Shown here piece after piece: positions 9,278 through 19,240 of a stretch of DNA of 64,000 bases. A program made the position numbers and the translations under genes. Under the pieces are notes generated by a model. It was not told the origin of the DNA. It did not search any database and saw only the letters and a list, made by a program, of their open reading frames with translations. Position 1 is the stretch's first letter. Each line of letters begins with the position of its first letter. Source of the stretch: Clarkia xantiana subsp. parviflora (Eukaryota > Streptophyta > Magnoliopsida > Myrtales > Onagraceae); assembly GCA_036873135.1 (NCBI GenBank), contig JAPTYO010000002.1:39113452-39177451 (forward strand). Reading direction: 5' to 3'.

Positions 9278-10079
9278 TGATGGATATATGTCCAATTCGG
9301 GTTCGTATTTATATTTCGTGCCTCGTAAACACGTCAAAATTACATCTCGGTTTGAAAACGTCTCCCAAAGGGTCAAAACGGCCCGCAAACGCACTTACGC
9401 GCGTCCAGACCGGACCTCCGGATTGCGCGAAGCTATTCGGAGGTCCGGGTTGCAGCAACCCGGACGTCCGGGTTGCTTGCAATCCGGACCTCGCCGAATT
9501 GCCCAAATTCGACGAGGTCCGGGTTGCATTACGGGTATCGTGCGATTACACTCCCGCGATTACCGTTACGTGTAGAGAAGTAAGGTTCGCACATTACCAA
9601 TATGGATGATGGTTACCGTATGCTCTTGAACCGTCATCAAACCGCTTTAAAACCGGGTCCGGTCCCAAGGAAGCCTATAAATAGGAGGCCTTGGCCACCC
9701 ATTTTCACACATCCTCTCATTTGCCCAACTTTGGTATTTTGAGCTCTGACTTCTCTCTAGAAATATTCTCTCTCTAGAAATTACTCTTTTACCCCTATAG
9801 TGACTTAAGCTTCGGAGAGGGCTCCGATAGCACCACCCCCCCCCCCCTCTCCGTGCTAGCATTGGTCCTTTGTGCAGGAATCGTCGCCCAGACATCCATA
9901 TTTGCGCACAGACCACCGCCTCCTGAGACACAGCCATACCGAGACACAGACCTTTACGGGAGTCAACCGAACACTCGCCAGTGGCCCAACCTCTTCCCGA
10001 CGAAGGGTTACAGCCCGGAAACCCGCACAATTGCACAAACAGACGTGTCCTCACGACCCAGTTCGACCAGGACGCAACA
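9278..10079 (+). repeat. A1 3' LTR (802 bp)
   Basis: It begins TGATGGATAT after the polypurine tract and ends GACGCAACA, giving TG..CA ends. U3 (about 9400-9530) carries several CCGGACCTC..GAGGTCCGG palindromes. A TATA box follows at 9676. The R/U5 region has CTTAAGCTTCGGAGAGGG paired with a C13 run and CCTCTCCG around 9815-9855. Confidence 0.95.
9676..9683 (+). promoter_or_regulatory. TATA box of the A1 LTR promoter
   Basis: TATAAATA, about 400 bp into the LTR; transcription would start some 30 bp downstream. Confidence 0.75.
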
Positions 10080-10885
10080 GACGCCACTAGAGGTTCTTCT
10101 CCAACGGACGCCACTAGAGGCTCTTCTCCAAACGGACGCCACTAGAGGCATTTCTCCGACACATGCCACTAGAGGCTCTTCTCCATCGGACGCCACTAGT
10201 GGCATTTCTCAGACATATGAGGCTTTACTTTCTGCACCGCCACTAGAGGCTTTTCATTGTCGCACGCCACTGGAGGCATCGTCGATCGAGGTTTTTCTTT
10301 TCTGCACGCCACTGGAGGCTTTACTTTTCCGCACGCCACTGGAGGATTTACTTTTCCGCACGCCACTGGAGGCTTTACTTTTCCGCACGCCACTGGCGGC
10401 TTTACTTTTTCGCACGCCACTGGAGGCTTTACTTTTCCGCACGCCACTGGAGGCTTTACTTTTCCGCACGCCACTGGAGGCTTTACATTCCCGCACGCCA
10501 CTGGAGGCTTTACTTTCCCGCAAGCCACTGGAGGCTTTACTTTCCCGCACGCCACTGGAGGCTTTACTTTTCTGCACGCCACTGGAGGTTTTTCCTTGTC
10601 GCACGCCACTGGAGGCATCGTCGATGGAGGTCTTTACTTTCCCGCACGCCACTGGAGGCTTTACTTTTCTGCACGCCACTGGAGGTTTTTCCTTGTCGCA
10701 CGCCACTGGAGGCATCGTCGATGGAGGTCTTTACTTTCTGCACCGCCAACGGAGGCACCGCCAACTGGGGCACCGCCGACCGAGGCTTTACTTTTCCGCA
10801 CCGCCACTGGAGGCTTTACTTTTTGCATCGCTAATGGAGGCACCGCCAACAGGCGTGCCGTCGACAGAGGTTTTATCTTTCCGCA
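10080..10885 (+). repeat. 27-bp minisatellite of element G
   Basis: About 28 units resembling GCCACTGGAGGCTTTACTTT plus a variable CGCA tail. Period 27 is a multiple of 3, so several frames on both strands are open over 100-350 codons; these are not genes. Early units (10080-10220) read GCCACTAGAGG, later ones GCCACTGGAGG, and the last ones degrade to GCACCGCCAAC. Confidence 0.92.
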
Positions 10886-11012
10886 CCAGAATAAGCATAT
10901 GAGCCACCTTGAAGACTTTGAAGAATTGGAAGAGAATATACTTTCTGGACAAAATCAGTGTTTCCTCGTCTTTGGACAAACCCATTCGAACACGTTCTAC
11001 TGGAGTTCGTCC

Positions 11013-11026
11013 AAAGAGGGGCAAAC
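11013..11026 (+). other. G polypurine tract
   Basis: AAAGAGGGGCAAAC directly precedes the LTR start TGTAAACAC. No GAGTCAAG-type hairpin is present, unlike in A1, A2, B, D and E. Confidence 0.75.
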
Positions 11027-12690
11027 TGTAAACACTCAATTTTGACCCGAAATAAACGACGTTACACATGATACGTCAAATTCCGGAAGCGTCAAGCCAC
11101 AAAGTCTCCAAAAATGCTCAAGGACACATTAGGGAAATTATTATAAAATATATTTTAAATTATTTCGAATTTATTTAATATTTTCGGAATTTTTTAAAAA
11201 TATACATATAATAATTAGTTTTTTTATTTTAGAAAATTATCTGTAAGATATTTATCTCCAGATATTATTTTTTATTCAAAAAAAATTATTATCTGTAAAG
11301 ATAAATATCCTTAGGAATATTCTCTAGAATAATTATCTGTTAGCATTTTTTATTTAAATTTTATCTGTAATCTAGACTAGGTTTTTAGTATAAATAGGGG
11401 TCTACGTTTAAATTGTAAGACACACAGAAAAAACACAAGAAAAGCAATAATACATTATTTCTCGGGTTCTGTGCAATTTCGTCTTCTAGTGCTCAGAAAA
11501 AGTTTTTTTTTTTTTTTTTTTTTTGTTCTGTTGCAAGTCCTGACCACCTCGCCCCGCCGGCTCGGGCCGCCGGCGCCGCCCGAAGCCGCCGGAACTGAAG
11601 ATCCCGTCCGCCCATCACCCTCCAGCCACTCCACCGCGTCCGACAGCTCCAGCCCGTCTCCCACCAGCGCCGGCGACCCCCTTCTCTCTCTCTCTCTCTC
11701 TCTCATCAGTCCTTTCTCTCTCACAGTCAGGATTGGACCGGAGCTCCGACCGCCGCTCGTCTGATCGCTGCGCGCCGCCCACCTGCTGGTCCGACCACTG
11801 TCTCGACTTCCAGCCAAACTCCTCAGATCGGAGCCAGACCAGCTCCGCCGGCCGCCCGTTGCTCTCTCTCTCTCTCTCTCTTAGTTTTTCCGGCGACGCC
11901 CCTTTGAAGCAGCCAGCTCCGGTGAATGGCTCCTCGCCCTCCAGGCCGCCGTCACGGCCTCGCGCCGCTCCTGCCGCGCCCTCTAACCCGGCGCTGGTGT
12001 TGCCGTGTTCATCCTCTGCCCGCCGGTCCCATTCCTCCGTCCTGCCGCTGGTGAGTTGCCTGTCGTTCTGTTTTTTTTATTTATTAATTATTAATAATCT
12101 GTTATATTATTATTATTATTATTATTGTATTATTATTATTATCTTTAACAAAATAGTTTAAGTGTAGTTGTTTAATTTAATTAGTAGTTTAAATATAGTT
12201 TCACTAAGTCCATTTTAGGATGCGTATTTAATTGCTCAAATTATGTGTATGTAAATATATTGGTTGTGTAAGGATTTAAACATGCTTGATAAATTTTGAT
12301 GTTTTATTTTTCATCTTAACTAAGAGTTATAGATTATAATTAGTTTTTAGACTTATGTTAATTTGTTAATAATAATTTGGCTTATGATGTAAATTTGATT
12401 TATATAGTTAGATTAATCTGATATAACATATATAGAAGAATAAAAATTGGTAAATTAAGTGAATTGAGTACGAAAGGGCGCAATTAAAAATTGTTAATTT
12501 CTAATTCGTAATAGAACCCCCCGAACTTGAATTTCTGCTCGCAGACTGATTTAATACCTGGGTGTTTAATTCGTTATTCACTTAGTTAATTTAGGATTCT
12601 AGTTAGCCTAATAATTAACTAGTGGCGACTCTTTTCAAATTGCACGTTTTCAAAACGTAATTCGCCTTAGGTCAGATTTTAGGTCCGACA
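11027..12690 (+). repeat. G 3' LTR (1664 bp)
   Basis: It runs from TGTAAACACTC to GGTCCGACA. It contains an AT-rich U3, a TATA box at 11389, a T18 run near 11502, a GC- and CT-rich transcribed leader (11530-12060) with (CT)n tracts, and a TATTAT microsatellite near 12100-12145. Frames across the leader reflect its base composition and are not accepted as genes. The right end is fixed by the resumption of the E LTR. Confidence 0.8.
11389..11396 (+). promoter_or_regulatory. TATA box of the G LTR
   Basis: TATAAATA followed by GGGG, upstream of the GC/CT-rich leader. Confidence 0.65.
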
Positions 12691-13324
12691 GGAATTACGC
12701 TCTTTCTTCACTCCTTTCCTCGAAACCAACACAAAGAATTGCACCGGAGGGGGGGGGGGGTGTTTCCGGCGAACCCTTTCCGAAGCTTAAGTAAGTGCTC
12801 GCATTTAGAGAGTTAAAATCTAGAGAGAAGTCGGAGCTATAATGTTGTAATCTTTCAAATGATGAATATGAGGTTCTATTATAGAATTTGTGTGTTTGGC
12901 CACGAGATGGCCACAAAGATGTCGTAGGATCCGCGGAATATCCCATATAGGATATTGAAAATGGGGATGTTCGTAGGTCGTAAATACGTACGTCGAGTGT
13001 GCGTACGTCGAAGGTGCGTCACCCGTCTATAGGGGGCCGACTGTCGGAGCGCGTCGGCCCCCTTTGGCCGGAATAGTTCGGTCGCTTTGGCCGGAATAGT
13101 CCGCTCCCTTTGGCTGGAATAGTCCGGTCCTTTTGATCGGACTAGTCCGGTGGAAGGCACCCCTTTGACTGGACTTATTCCGGTCGGGGCCCTTCGAGCG
13201 TGGACTAGTGCGGTTTTTGTCCGGGTTTGTCCGTTTGGCTAAGTTTCAGTTTATAACCGTGTCTAGGGTCGACGATGCGACTAATGTGAGCCTATTCGAG
13301 GTCCAATTGGGTGTATATCCCTCA
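12691..13324 (-). repeat. E 3' LTR (interrupted by G at its terminal end)
   Basis: It aligns with 56809-57391 along its length. About 56 bp of the terminal end are missing here and should lie to the left of G, off-window. It contains GGCCGGAATAGTCCG-type palindromes (13060-13200), a G13 run near 12750 and CGTACGTCGAGTG repeats. The inner edge is TGAGGGATATAC next to the polypurine tract. Confidence 0.85.
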
Positions 13325-13368
13325 TTTTCCCCCGAGCCAAGTAATGGTATAACCATTCCTTGACTCTA
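13325..13368 (-). other. E polypurine tract with upstream hairpin
   Basis: On the minus strand CTTGGCTCGGGGGAAAA precedes the LTR. GAGTCAAG pairs with CTTGGCTC, where a G-U pair replaces the A-U of A1, and AATGGT/ACCATT forms the inner stem in place of GGTT/AACC. The compensated inner stem supports a conserved structure. Confidence 0.75.
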
Positions 13369-14439
13369 TTTTTAACAGGATTTATACCCGAATAAGGACC
13401 TAAGGCGATACATTACCTCTTTTTGAGTTTGTCTTGGTCGGTGCGTATGGCTCAACGTCTGTCCTTTTTCTTGTAGGGACGACAATCTCTGTAATTCATC
13501 AAAATCATACATGCAAAAATATACACAAGTATTGGGTAAGGTACGGGTGTAATATCATATGCTATGTATGTGTCCATGTATGTAGTGTAGTGCGGGGTGC
13601 AACGTACGTGCATATGCAGCGCTATCATATATGTGTATGAAACACTTAGTAAAAATATGTTTATATATGTGTATGTGAGTGTGCATCTATCAATCATGCA
13701 TTTATGAGGAGTGTACTCATGTACGTGTAATGGGATAATGATATTCGATGTTATACATGCATGTGTGTCTATTGTTATGGAAAAAATTTCTAAGTGTTGG
13801 GAAACACTAATATTGATGTACATGGGTCTATACACGAAAGACCATGGAAAAAATTCTAAGTGTTGAGACAACACTAGTAGTCATGCTTATGGATTTATGC
13901 ATGTAAATAATGACCCATGAAAAAAATTTAAGTGTTGTACAAACACCTAGTAGTAATGCATATGGGTGCATGTATGTGAACATTGTAAAATTTATAAGTG
14001 ATGGTTAAACACTAATAGTAATGCATATGAGTGCATATATGTATATAGTGGTCTGATGTATGAATATGTAATCATGTATCAATATTAATGCAATTGAGTG
14101 CATATGTGTTAAACATGTCATATTATAAGTAAATAATTAAAAATGAGAATTTTTTTCATTAGCTCTTAGATCTTACTTTTTTAAATCAATGGTGGAGATT
14201 ACATCTACTTTTAAAAACCCTAAAGAAAAATCCTTTATAAAGGGTGCTTTTTTTTTCAAATCACCATGGCCACCATCATCAAAGTTGTCTACTTTCACCA
14301 CCAAAAACACTATCTTGCTCAAGAAGAAAGGTTTTTGTCATACCTCATTTTACTTACTTGGAATCCAAGAAACTATCATTGAATCGGGTTTTGGCACTTG
14401 ATTTGGTTCGATTTCTGTTTTATTGATCCACAGTTCGGT
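13369..14439 (-). other. E 3' spacer with degenerate ~70-bp repeats
   Basis: No gene is supported. Near 13790, 13857, 13930 and 13997 the phrase TTTCTAAGTGTTG or a variant recurs about every 67-72 bp, each time followed by AACACTA.TA.TAATGCAT-like text. The flanks are AT-rich with many ATGTATG steps. Confidence 0.55.
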
Positions 14440-14794
14440 TTGATTCCAGCTTAATCAGAGGGACCAGCTCACGGCGGGAGCTCCAACTCGTGGCTGTGTG
14501 ATTTCCGGCGGGTGGCTCGACGAGGTGGTAGCTGGGCTGGCAGCGACTGGGAGGGGCCGGTGGAGCTCTAGGCATCTCGCGGCGTGGCAACCAGCAGCAG
14601 AGGATCGGTTGTAGGATCTCCGGCGGCGGCGTTGGTCGACTCGGGGTGCCGGCGTGATTTCCGGTGCACTGCGACTTTTCTAGTGGCATCGGCCTTGACC
14701 CACAGCGGAGTAGGCCTCGACGGTGGTTCGACTAGGCAGCACATTTTTACAGTGCTGGTTTTGGTTCTATTGAACCAGTTCTGCTGCTGGTTTT
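14440..14794 (+). promoter_or_regulatory. GC-rich leader-like segment upstream of the E antisense gene
   Basis: A GC-rich stretch rich in GGCGG and CGACG with no supported frame. It lies upstream of the E antisense gene once element B is removed, and GC-rich segments occupy the same relative place in A1, A2, B and D. It could also be partly the unmatched end of B's 3' LTR. Confidence 0.35.
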
Positions 14795-15290
14795 CAGGAA
14801 CCTCGATCCACGAACTAACTTTTGGCTTCAACCTCGAACCTCGAACTACCCTCGATCTCTGTCTCAATCTTCTAAACATCGGGCCCTGCGGAGCGGGCGA
14901 TAACCAGCTTGGAGAGGGGGGTGGTGCTGGTTGTGCCCTCTCCGATGCTAAAGTCAGTATTTATTAGAGAGAGAAAATTCTAGAGAGAGGTCAAAGCACA
15001 AATAGCCAATTCTCCAAAGTTTCGAGTTAATCTGTTGAAATGGGAGATTCAGGCACCTATTTATAGGAAATCTGAGAACTTTGCTCGGTTTGATGTCGGT
15101 ATACAGGAAAGCGCTTACCGACATCGAGATTGGCTATATGCGCGCTAACTTCACGTACATAGAAAAAATAGGCGTATACGCACCGAACCGTTTTGCCCAG
15201 GGTGACTGCGGTAGGGTCCGTTTTGTGGTTTTAGCGTGTATGCGAGGTCCGAAATGTAAATACGAACCCGAATTGGACAGATATCCAACA
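14795..15290 (-). repeat. B 3' LTR
   Basis: It aligns with 34103-34704 from GAACCTCGATCCACG to ATATCCAACA. It lacks the roughly 105-bp palindromic U3 segment found at 34495-34600 in the 5' LTR, and its outer 43 bp do not match. TATTTATA at 15058-15065 is the TATA box on the minus strand. Confidence 0.8.
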
Positions 15291-15334
15291 CTTGCCCCCG
15301 AGTCAAGTAGCGGTTCAAAACCCATGCTTGACTC
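15291..15334 (-). other. B polypurine tract with upstream hairpin
   Basis: CTTGACTCGGGGGCAAG directly precedes TGTTGGATAT on the minus strand. GAGTCAAG and CTTGACTC form an 8-bp stem, and GGTT/AACC pair inside. Confidence 0.8.
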
Positions 15335-15374
15335 TATTTAAAATAGGATATTCGTCCAATTTAGGTTCGGAACT

Positions 15375-16326
15375 TGTTGCGTCCTGGATGAACTGGGTCG
15401 TGGGGACGCGTCTGTCTGAATGGTTGAGTGGGTTTTCGGGCTGTAACCCTTCGTCTGAAAGAGGTTTTCGCCTTGTGCCACTGACGAGTGTTCGGGTTTA
15501 TCGCTGAGTCTCGTAAAGGTCTGTGTCTCGAAAGGCGGTTGCGTCTCAAGAGGCGTCTGTGTCTCGAAAGGCGGTTGTGTCTCAAGAGGCGTCTGAGTCT
15601 CGGGAAACGGTGGCCTGTGCACAAGTCCGAGCGTCCAGAATGCCGGTTCCTGCACGAAGGGCCAGTACTAGCACGGAGAGGGGGGGGGGTGGTGCTAGTG
15701 GAGCCCTCTCCGATGCCTAAGTCACTATAGGGCTAAAAAGGTACTTCTAGAGAGAGAAAGTATTTTTAGAGAGAAGTTAGAGCTCAAAATACCAAAGTTG
15801 GGCAAATGAGAGGACGTGTGAAAATGGGTGGGCAAGGCCTCCTATATATAGGCTTCCTTGGGACCGGACCCGGTTTTAAAGCGGTTTGATGACGGTTCAA
15901 AAGCAAGCGGTAACCGTCATCCATATTGGCAATGCGCGAACTTGACATCTCTACAAGTAACGGTAATCGCGTAAACGGTAATCGCGCGATACCCGTAGTG
16001 CAATCCAGACCTCGTCGAATTTTGGCAATTCGGCGAGGTCCGGCTTGCCGTGCAACCCGGACCTCGTCGAATTTGGGCAATTCTGCGAGGTCCGGGTTGC
16101 AATGCAATCTGGACCTCCGAATTGCATTGCAATCCGGACGTCCGGGTTGCTGCAACTCGGACCTCCGGATTGCTTTGTGCAATCCGGAGGTCCGGTCCGG
16201 ACGCGCGTAACGCGCTTCCGGACCGTTTTGACCCTTGGGAGACGTTTTTAAACCGTGATGTGATTTTCGACGTGTTTACGAGGCCCGAAACATAAATACG
16301 AACCCGAATTGGACACATATCCATCA
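15375..16326 (-). repeat. A2 3' LTR (952 bp)
   Basis: Bounded by TGTTGCGTCC and TATCCATCA on the plus strand, with the polypurine tract on its right. The U3 palindrome block (about 16000-16205) holds more copies of the CCGGACCTC unit than the 5' LTR, which explains most of the 87-bp length difference. Confidence 0.93.
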
Positions 16327-16371
16327 CTTGCCCCCGAGTCAAGTAACGGTTTAAAACCTTTCTTGACTCTA
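16327..16371 (-). other. A2 polypurine tract with upstream hairpin
   Basis: On the minus strand CTTGACTCGGGGGCAAG precedes the LTR. GAGTCAAG/CTTGACTC is a perfect 8-bp stem and GGTT/AACC closes the inner part. Confidence 0.83.
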
Positions 16372-16859
16372 TTTTAAGTTAGGATACGCGTCCAATTTGA
16401 GTTTGACGCTAACCTTCCAGTTTTGATTGTTGGTTGTACGTAGAAGTCTTGATTTCGTCCGTCCTTTGATTTTCCGACCGAATGACTTTATTTCCAGTCA
16501 TCACGGTTAGTGCAATAGAGAATGCGCATATGTAACGTGAAAATATGATTACCGTTAGGTATATAAGCAATTAGTAATACGTCATGCGGACATGCCTTTA
16601 TCAACGTGCATGCACAAGTAACGGTCGTGGCAAGAACGTAATTACGTGATGTTAGAAATATAATCCGTATACTTCTAAAACGACTTAGCGATTATTAAAT
16701 CACGAATCATGCGATATGAAAACATGCATGTAGAATGATGAGTTTGATACGCGTAATACCAAAACAATCATGTATATGGAAGTAAATACTTAGAAGAGGG
16801 TGGAGGATACCGTAAGCACTTAGGCGTGGGTGTAGATGAATTACTCATTTAATCCTTAT
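16372..16859 (-). other. A2 3' spacer, no gene seen
   Basis: Matches A1 8800-9230 in reverse orientation. I find no other feature. Confidence 0.5.
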
Positions 16860-17345
16860 CACCAAGGAATCTTTTGGGATATGTGATTTCACTAATTCCC
16901 AATCATTCTTCCAGTTCTTTGGGAATTCATTCTTCCTTCTTCTTTGCAGGTAATTGCTTCACCATTTCTAGAAACCATTTGTATGTTCATAGTTTCTTCA
17001 CCGTCGTAAACCTTAGGTGGATCCCGGCAGTTTCGTGTTTGATCCTTGACTTGTTTTCAGAAATTGACACCACCAATCGACTCAGGTCATCGCAAGGATT
17101 CCGGCGCCGCCTTCAGAATCGCCATACGATGCCGCACGCGCCCTCACGCGCCGTCGCGTGCGTGCTGCCCTGCCGGCGCGTGTAACCCACGCGCCGCCTT
17201 CCCGTGCTCCGTTCGCGGCCGTCTTTACCTTTCTGAAATTGTCTCGACGAGTGGAGTCCATTGTGATACTTTTTGTCACATTTTGAGGTAGTCTGAAAAC
17301 TCAATTTTACAGGACAGCTTCGTCTTGATTTTTGGATGTTGCCGT
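16860..17345 (+). promoter_or_regulatory. Leader of the A2 antisense gene
   Basis: Conserved with A1 8730-8230 (minus strand). It has TCTTCTTTGCAG near 16949, TTGTTTTCAG near 17060, a GC-rich stretch with several GCGCGC/CGCGTG steps (17100-17215) and TTTTACAGGACAGCTTCG. The repeated acceptor-like sites suggest untranslated exons and introns of a plus-strand transcript. Confidence 0.5.
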
Positions 17346-17814
17346 ATTGTTGTTCCTTTGAACTATTTGTCGTTGTTGTTGCATAGAGCTGCTCATTGGT
17401 GTTCGTATATCGAATAATTGCTGGTTGGTCGTTGTTGCTATCGTCGCTAGCCCATGCCTTAGACGATTTTTACCTCCGGGCATAGTCGTGGTAAAATTCC
17501 CCATCGGACATATTGCCCCCATGCCTTCGCGTAAAAGCCTTTTGGTCGGTAAGTGTAGGTTTTTCCCTTAACGGGTTTGGGGGTAGTCGTTTGTTCTTTT
17601 GATGCCTTAGAAAAATATTTTTCCTAAGTGTTGTCGTGTTTGCTCTTCGCGGTTCGTCACGTTAGTCGCGATAGCTTCTTGGGACGTTGGCCAATTTTAT
17701 TGCACGTATCAACTTTGCTATGCGCGTTGGCGCATAGATGTCGTCGTATGAGATTTGTCGATGAGCGTCGTAGGTGTTCTTAGGAGGCATAGCTACTTGT
17801 TGTATGCAATCCAT
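17346..17814 (+). other. A2 spacer before the 66-bp array
   Basis: No gene. An imperfect inverted repeat CTTAGAAAAATATTTTTCCTAAG is centred near 17618 and is matched by a similar one in A1 near 7950. The stretch 17690-17760 has 'tatgcgcgttggcgcatag'-like text, also seen in A1. Confidence 0.4.
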
Positions 17815-18373
17815 CTTTGTCGACATGTATGTACGTACATGGAAACACTTAGAAAATATTTTTTCCTTGTTGACATGCATCCTTGTCGACATGTATGTAC
17901 GTACATGGAAACACTTAGAAAATATTTTCCCCTTGTCGACATGCATCCCTGTCGACATGTATGTACGTACATGGAAACACTTAGAAAATATTTTTTCCTT
18001 GTTGACATGCATCCTTGTCGACATGTATGTACGTACATGGAAACACTTAGAAAATATTTTCCCCTTGTCGACATGCATCCTTGTCGACATGTATGTACGT
18101 TCATGGAAACACTTAGAAAATATTTTCCCCTTGTCGACATGCATCCTTGTCGACATGTATGTACGTACATGGAAACACTTAGAAAATATTTTCCCCTTGT
18201 CGACATGCATCCTTGTCGACATGTATGTACGTACATGGAAACACTTAGAAAATATTTTCTCCTTGTCGACATGCATCCTTGTCGACATGTATGTACGTAC
18301 ATGGAATCACTTAGAAAATATTTTCTCCTTGTCGACATGCATCCTTGTCGACATGTATGTACGTACACTGTGT
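17815..18373 (+). repeat. 66-bp tandem array in A2 (about 8.5 copies)
   Basis: CGACATGTATGTACGTACAT starts at 17821, 17887, 17953, 18019, 18085, 18151, 18217, 18283 and 18349. Each unit has two related halves (GTCGACATGTATG and GTCGACATGCATC) and a CACTTAGAAAATATTTT core. TGTACGTACA in each unit is a palindrome. The period is a multiple of 3, so long frames on both strands are an artefact. Confidence 0.95.
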
Positions 18374-18835
18374 GTGCGTATTTTCACCCGCACTTAGAAT
18401 ATTTTTATCATCCCTAGCTATGTATGCTGTATCCGTATGCTTGATGCGAACACAGGTTATATGCCAACTCCTGATAATATGCTGACACGTGGTTGTATGC
18501 TGACAGCCTGCAATATGCTGACTGTCATCCTGAGAAAAGTACTTAGAAAATATTCCACCATTGTAATCTTGGATGCTGCGAGTATGAGCTCGGTGTTGTC
18601 ATGCAAGGTTAATGTGTTGAAGAGGTTGCCCCTTTTGCGTGATGCTTGTTACTTGTTGCACGAAGACTAACGAGTCTTGTACGTACATGGTTGTCTCACA
18701 TGGAGCGTCTGTTGCATAAATGCTTTCATAAGTGTTGGTGCGTGTTTACGCACTGACTGGATTGTTGGTTGCATTTTCTAGGATACCAGATCTTGCTATC
18801 TTGTTGTCAGAATTAGTCTTCCCACGGCTGTTACC
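18374..18835 (+). other. A2 spacer between array and antisense-gene remnant
   Basis: No supported gene. Further loose copies of ACTTAGAAAATATT occur near 18540. Part of this stretch matches 26750-27060 of B, upstream of B's antisense gene. Confidence 0.4.
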
Positions 18836-19240
18836 ATGAGTAAGTCCACTATCTCCATCTTGATGGGAAAATGTTTGTCTTTGCAGATAGCTGATGTGTA
18901 CATAAATCCATTTGTTGGGAGGAATGTCCATACAAGTGCCCCCGCTACTCTGGAGTCTTCGGACACGGTCGCGGTAAAGGGCTTGTGAGTAAGACGTCTC
19001 ATTGTATCTTCTTTGAACTTGTTAATTTTCCAAGTTATTGCTGGCTGCAGCTTTTGTTTTTAGCATAATTCTCGAAAGATCCGACGCAAGGGCACGTTCC
19101 TCGAGCGATTCTTAGTTCTTTATGCCGAGCATGACCGTGCTAATTCCTTCTTGTGATAAAGGAAATAGAGTTGAGGGTTGTGCAGTGGTGTCTTCTGCCC
19201 CCGGTCGAGGGACCGGCCCAAGGAGGAGCGTTACTCCTAT
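18836..19240 (+). pseudogene. A2 antisense-gene remnant
   Basis: ATGAGTAAGTCC near 18837 matches the start region of the antisense gene in A1, B and E. A TTTGCAG acceptor at about 18892 and the text TTTGTTGGGAGGAATGTCC correspond to exon 2 of B. Stops and an insertion break the frame immediately. The downstream domain exon, coiled coil and C-terminal exon are not recognised, so this is a truncated relic. Confidence 0.6.

Larger units (their letters stand above)
1..10079 (+). mobile_element. Ty3/gypsy Tat-lineage element A1 (5' end off-window)
   Basis: The order seen is the end of a 5' LTR, primer-binding site, gag stub-protease, RT, two RNase H domains, integrase, a 66-bp tandem array, an antisense spliced gene, polypurine tract and 3' LTR. 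The 55 bp of 5' LTR that are visible match positions 10025-10079 of the 3' LTR without a difference, so the two LTRs belong to one insertion. The Gag core is missing. It appears to have inserted into the 27-bp minisatellite of element G, because that array starts at the base after the LTR; the target-site duplication cannot be tested because the left flank is outside the window. Confidence 0.93.
10080..12690 (+). mobile_element. 3' part of LTR element G
   Basis: This consists of a 27-bp minisatellite, a short unique segment, polypurine tract and a complete 1.66-kb LTR. The rest of G lies upstream of A1, off-window. The E LTR resumes at 12691 with GGAATTACGC, matching 56809 onward in E's 5' LTR, so G inserted in E's 3' LTR. 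The LTR start TGTAAACACTC after GGGGCAAAC resembles Ogre/Tat-type elements; lineage is inferred. Confidence 0.75.

Noticed and set aside
10196..11045. Long open frames on both strands over the G minisatellite
   Set aside because: They follow from the 27-bp period; the residue text is the repeat unit itself in every frame.
11455..12161. Frames in the GC/CT-rich part of the G LTR
   Set aside because: They are proline/serine-rich products of CT tracts and base composition, start after a T18 run and match no family I know.
12618..12640. GTGGCGACTC after AACTA as a primer-binding site of the G element
   Set aside because: The E LTR resumes at 12691 right after GACA, so the G LTR extends to 12690 and the motif lies inside it.
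14568..14967. Open frames across the B LTR edge
   Set aside because: They cross from spacer into LTR and are not kept in the other B LTR.
17815..18373. CRISPR-like array of repeats
   Set aside because: The whole unit repeats, with no variable spacers, and the DNA is plant nuclear.
17662..18417. Four overlapping frames of about 200 codons in the A2 66-bp array
   Set aside because: A period divisible by 3 opens frames on both strands; no domain and no constraint can be inferred.
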